DNA from: Ralstonia sp. UNC404CL21Col
Lineage (GTDB): Bacteria > Pseudomonadota > Gammaproteobacteria > Burkholderiales > Burkholderiaceae
Direction: 5' to 3'
DNA: 64,000 bases
Assembly (NCBI RefSeq): GCF_000620465.1
Contig: NZ_KK211140.1
Location: 933,964-997,963 of the forward strand
Made by a program: the position numbers and the translations under genes. Position 1 is the stretch's first letter; each line of letters begins with the position of its first letter. Under the pieces are notes generated by a model that saw nothing but the letters and a program-made list of their open reading frames with translations, was not told the origin of the DNA and searched no databases. This document shows positions 61,996 to 64,000 of the stretch, piece after piece.

Positions 61996-62492
61996 GGCGC
62001 GGCGGGCTCCCCAATGATGGTCACGCCCTGATCGCGCAGCGTCTGCTGCAGGCTGGTCAGTCGCGCGGCGTCGACGTGGCAGTCGGTGTAGTTGGCTGCG
62101 ACGGTGCCGGCGACGGCAGAGAGCGCAATGCCTGCGGGGGCCGCATCAGCATCTCCGGTATCTGGATTTGGCACGGTGCCGGCGGCTGCGGCGTCGTGCA
62201 GGCGCACAAAGCCGCGAGGAACAACGCAGGCAGCGTCAGCTTGAACGGGGACATAGCGAGGCACTTCCTTGATGATGGTGTCGCCCTTGAGGCGGATGAC
62301 GCGCTCGCGGTCGACGTACTGCGTGACGGTGACGGTGGCGGCCTTGGCGTTGGCGAGCTGTTTGCGCAGGGTGGCTGCGGTGGACTCGGCCAGGGCGGCG
62401 CTTTGGACTGCGGCGTTGTAGCTGGTGGTGGCCCACCAGGCGAGGCCTGCGGCGATGGCTAGCAGCGCGAGGACGGCGGCAGCGCGCTTCAT
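61992..62492 (-). CDS. Rz-like i-spanin (LysB)
   Basis: The 166 residues begin with an inner-membrane signal anchor (MKRAAAVLALLAIAAGLAWW). A coiled coil (AALAESTAATLRKQLANAKA, VTQYVDRERVIRLKGDTIIK) and a short C-terminal domain follow. This matches an Rz-type spanin that spans the periplasm and helps fuse membranes in the last step of lysis. It is placed after the endolysin with a 4-base overlap. A second frame inside encodes Rz1. Confidence 0.85.
   Translation of the reverse strand: MKRAAAVLALLAIAAGLAWWATTSYNAAVQSAALAESTAATLRKQLANAKAATVTVTQYVDRERVIRLKGDTIIKEVPRYVPVQADAACVVPRGFVRLHDAAAAGTVPNPDTGDADAAPAGIALSAVAGTVAANYTDCHVDAARLTSLQQTLRDQGVTIIGEPAAP
62057..62254 (-). CDS. Rz1-like outer-membrane spanin lipoprotein (LysC), nested in Rz
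   Basis: This 65-residue frame is entirely inside the Rz gene in another frame. The signal peptide PFKLTLPALFLAALCAC ends in a lipobox (ALCAC), and the mature part is Pro-rich (TTPQPPAP, PSPAPSQPTTPTA), the Rz1 hallmark. It should form the o-spanin partner of the overlapping gene. Confidence 0.8.
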   Translation of the reverse strand: MSPFKLTLPALFLAALCACTTPQPPAPCQIQIPEMLMRPPQALRSLPSPAPSQPTTPTATSTPRD

Positions 62493-63295
62493 GCCGCGAC
62501 CTCCGCTTCGGCCTGGTAGCGGTCAAACGCTCGGGCGAGCTTGACGTCGTATAGGTTGGCTTCGTAGGCGGGGCCGTTGTACAGCCTGGCAAAGGTGGGC
62601 CACTTGCGGGCGCGCAGCGCCTTGAGCAGGGTGGGGTCGGCTTTGACGAAGCGCACGAAGGCATCGAGCTGCGCGGCCTCGCTGGTGCGCATGGAGGCGA
62701 CGAAGTGCTGCACGCTGGGGTAGTCGAGCAGGTTCCAGTGAAACCCCATGATCTGGAAGGCGCCCCAACTGGCCGAGGCGAGGGCACAGTCTTCGTCTAT
62801 CTGGATGGCGCGGGCCAGGCGCATGTGCTCGCCGGCATTGCCGACGTAGCCGCCGCGCTTGGGGTTGACCAAGTTGGGGAACTGGCGGGCCAGGGCGTCG
62901 GCGTCTTTGCCGGCGCGTGTGAGCTGGCGATGCATGATGTGCCGCTCGAACAGGATGACCGGGCGGCCGTCCGGCAGGAAGCCGTTGCCGAGGCTTTCGA
63001 CCTCGTTGACGGCGCGGATGGCGGCCAGGGGCACGTCGAGCGTTTCAGCGGCGGCCTGCAGGTCGGCGCCAGTCAGGTGGCGGATGTCGCGCGCGCCGGA
63101 CTGCAGCGCTGCCATCGTCTTAGGGCCTGCAATGCCGTCGACGACCAGGCCGAAGCGGATCTGTGCCACGCGCACGGCGGCGGCGGTGTCTGCGCAGTAG
63201 ACGGCGGTGTCCGGGGCAGTGAAGCCGTTGGCGGTGAGCAGCCGTTGCAGCTCCAGCACGGCGGCGCCGACCATGCCTTCTCGCAGGATCGTCAT
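62489..63295 (-). CDS. Endolysin (peptidoglycan-binding domain plus N-acetylmuramidase)
   Basis: From the ATG at 63295 (MTILREGMVGAAVLELQRLL) this 268-residue enzyme has an N-terminal PG_binding_1 domain (GFTAPDTAVYCADTAAAVRV). An N-acetylmuramidase (DUF3380) catalytic domain follows: AIRAVNEVESLGNGFLPDGR, ILFERHIMHRQL, YVGNAGEHMRLARA, SASWGAFQIMGFHWNLLDYP and KKWPTFARLYNGPAY-type end. Glu in NEVES is the likely catalytic residue. It degrades the host wall at lysis. It overlaps the holin gene by four bases. Confidence 0.93.
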   Translation of the reverse strand: MTILREGMVGAAVLELQRLLTANGFTAPDTAVYCADTAAAVRVAQIRFGLVVDGIAGPKTMAALQSGARDIRHLTGADLQAAAETLDVPLAAIRAVNEVESLGNGFLPDGRPVILFERHIMHRQLTRAGKDADALARQFPNLVNPKRGGYVGNAGEHMRLARAIQIDEDCALASASWGAFQIMGFHWNLLDYPSVQHFVASMRTSEAAQLDAFVRFVKADPTLLKALRARKWPTFARLYNGPAYEANLYDVKLARAFDRYQAEAEVAA

Positions 63296-63603
63296 GCGGA
63301 CCTCCGCAGGATGCGAACAAACCACCCCTGACGCGCACCGCCCATGCGGAACAGCTCGACCACGTTGCCGCGCACGGCGTAGACGGCGATGCACAGCACG
63401 GCGGTGATGCCGTTCTGCGCGGCGAGCGCCCAGTCATACCGGCCGAACAGCACGCTGATGGTGACGGCGCCGGCGAGCACGACAAGGCCGTACGCCAGGC
63501 GTGACGCCCAGGGCCGGTGCGCGGCGCCGTTGCGCTTGAAGAGCAGCAGGCGCAGGGCGATCAGGGCGCACAACGCGGCCTGCACGATGAAGAGCGTTTT
63601 CAT
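63292..63603 (-). CDS. Phage holin (superfamily III type)
   Basis: The 103-residue protein has three hydrophobic segments (LFIVQAALCALIALRLLLF, LAYGLVVLAGAVTISVLF, ALAAQNGITAVLCIAVYAV) and a basic C-terminus (RQGWFVRILRRSA). Position just before the endolysin in a lysis cassette supports the holin role. ATGA overlap couples it to the next gene. Confidence 0.83.
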   Translation of the reverse strand: MKTLFIVQAALCALIALRLLLFKRNGAAHRPWASRLAYGLVVLAGAVTISVLFGRYDWALAAQNGITAVLCIAVYAVRGNVVELFRMGGARQGWFVRILRRSA

Positions 63604-63995
63604 GGTTGCTTGCCTCCCTTGTCTGCGCCACCCTTGAGTGCGGCGAAGAGGCGGTCGCTGTTGTCTGCCAGTCGGATGAGGGCCAGGAGCAACTTGACCA
63701 CTACGGTGGAGGCGACCAGTGCACCCACGGCATGGCTGACTTCGGTGTTGGTGGGCAGCGCCTTGGCGATGAGCGCGGCGGCCAGCGGGGCGGACAGCAG
63801 CCCTGCGACGATGGATGCGGCCAGGAAGCCGAGCTTTTTGACGGTGCCAAGCTCGCCGCTGTTGAGGACGAAGACGGCGGCGCCGGCGAAGGCGCCCAGC
63901 ACGGTGCCGGGGTCGACGCCTGGCAGCAGGGACAACGCGCCCACGCCCGTGACGGCGAGGGTGGCGGTGGAGCCGGTGGAGATGGGTTCAGCCAT
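63600..63995 (-). CDS. Second holin-like membrane protein (putative holin/antiholin)
   Basis: This 131-residue protein carries several hydrophobic segments (TLAVTGVGALSLLPGVDPGT, LGAFAGAAVFVLNSGELG, LGFLAASIVAGLLSAPLAAA, AVGALVASTVVVKLLLALIR), and a charged C-terminus (NSDRLFAALKGGADKGGKQ). It lies in front of the holin gene with an ATGA overlap. In Ralstonia and Burkholderia P2-like phages two small membrane proteins precede the lysin; one may be the antiholin. Head genes would follow to the right. Confidence 0.72.
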   Translation of the reverse strand: MAEPISTGSTATLAVTGVGALSLLPGVDPGTVLGAFAGAAVFVLNSGELGTVKKLGFLAASIVAGLLSAPLAAALIAKALPTNTEVSHAVGALVASTVVVKLLLALIRLADNSDRLFAALKGGADKGGKQP

Positions 63996-64000
63996 TGGGT

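Larger units (their letters stand above)
32834..64000. mobile_element. P2-like prophage inserted at tRNA-Leu (right end outside window)
   Basis: Integrase lies 167 bases after the tRNA. A lysogeny/replication block, a repressor with divergent regulators, an accessory region and leftward P2-type tail and lysis genes follow in P2 order (D U T E FII FI; H I J W V; S R; Rz, lysin, holins). The head genes (L to Q) and portal must lie beyond the right edge. The left att site is taken as the tRNA 3' end, inferred from the integrase position; attR was not seen. Gene content resembles the Ralstonia P2-like phages. Confidence 0.92.

Noticed and set aside
1-64000. CRISPR arrays, rRNA genes, insertion sequences
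   Set aside because: No regularly spaced repeats, rRNA-like sequence or transposase-like frames were found; the only recombinase is the phage integrase.

Overview
The window (about 64 kb, GC-rich) comes from a betaproteobacterium of the Burkholderiaceae, most likely Ralstonia (pickettii/insidiosa/mannitolilytica/solanacearum group). The pgeF-phaC-phaA-phaB-phaR order, a phaC promoter of the Cupriavidus/Ralstonia type, BktB thiolase and near Cupriavidus-identical protein motifs support this. The species cannot be fixed from the sequence alone.

The first 32.6 kb is ordinary chromosome. It starts with a truncated pgeF, then the polyhydroxybutyrate operon phaCAB and its repressor phaR. Next come dusC, rimO, bktB, a secreted protein and metC. 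A leftward block follows: a DUF1016/PD-(D/E)XK nuclease gene broken by one in-frame TGA, serB, argE and mfd. Then come ispDF, ahpC-ahpD, an OmpR/EnvZ-type two-component pair, a small secreted Gly-rich protein, a DUF1800-DUF1501 exported pair, an HpnD-like squalene-synthase-family protein with degraded active-site motifs, and a two-gene RND efflux operon. The RND promoter carries a perfect 14-bp palindrome directly after its -10 box.

A tRNA-Leu(UAG) gene at 32.8 kb is the insertion point of a P2-like prophage (Myoviridae type, like the Ralstonia P2-like phages) that runs off the right edge of the window. In order: integrase; excisionase-like gene; primase-helicase; five small early genes or regulators; an Ogr-type zinc-finger activator; CII-like and RHH-like regulators; and a divergent CI-type repressor. 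A 9-kb accessory (moron) region follows (39.9-48.3 kb), then the leftward late modules: D-U-T-E/E'-FII-FI, tail-fibre chaperone-H-I-J-W-V, an inserted HEPN gene, S-R, and lysis (Rz/Rz1, endolysin, two holin-like proteins). Capsid and packaging genes and the right attachment site lie outside the window.

The most interesting parts are: (i) two accessory cassettes each bracketed by ~50-60 bp direct repeats (a TM-WYL-BRCT gene, and a tandem paralogous pair of unknown function); (ii) a 554-aa putative PD-(D/E)XK nuclease starting directly after the late-operon terminator; (iii) a HEPN protein with an R-x4-H motif spliced between tail genes V and S; (iv) a dyad GTTGT-N13-ACAAC in front of both the FI and V operons, a candidate binding site for the Ogr-like activator; and (v) a conserved T-TTT-TTG -1 frameshift in gene E. 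All functional claims beyond recognised families are inference from sequence.
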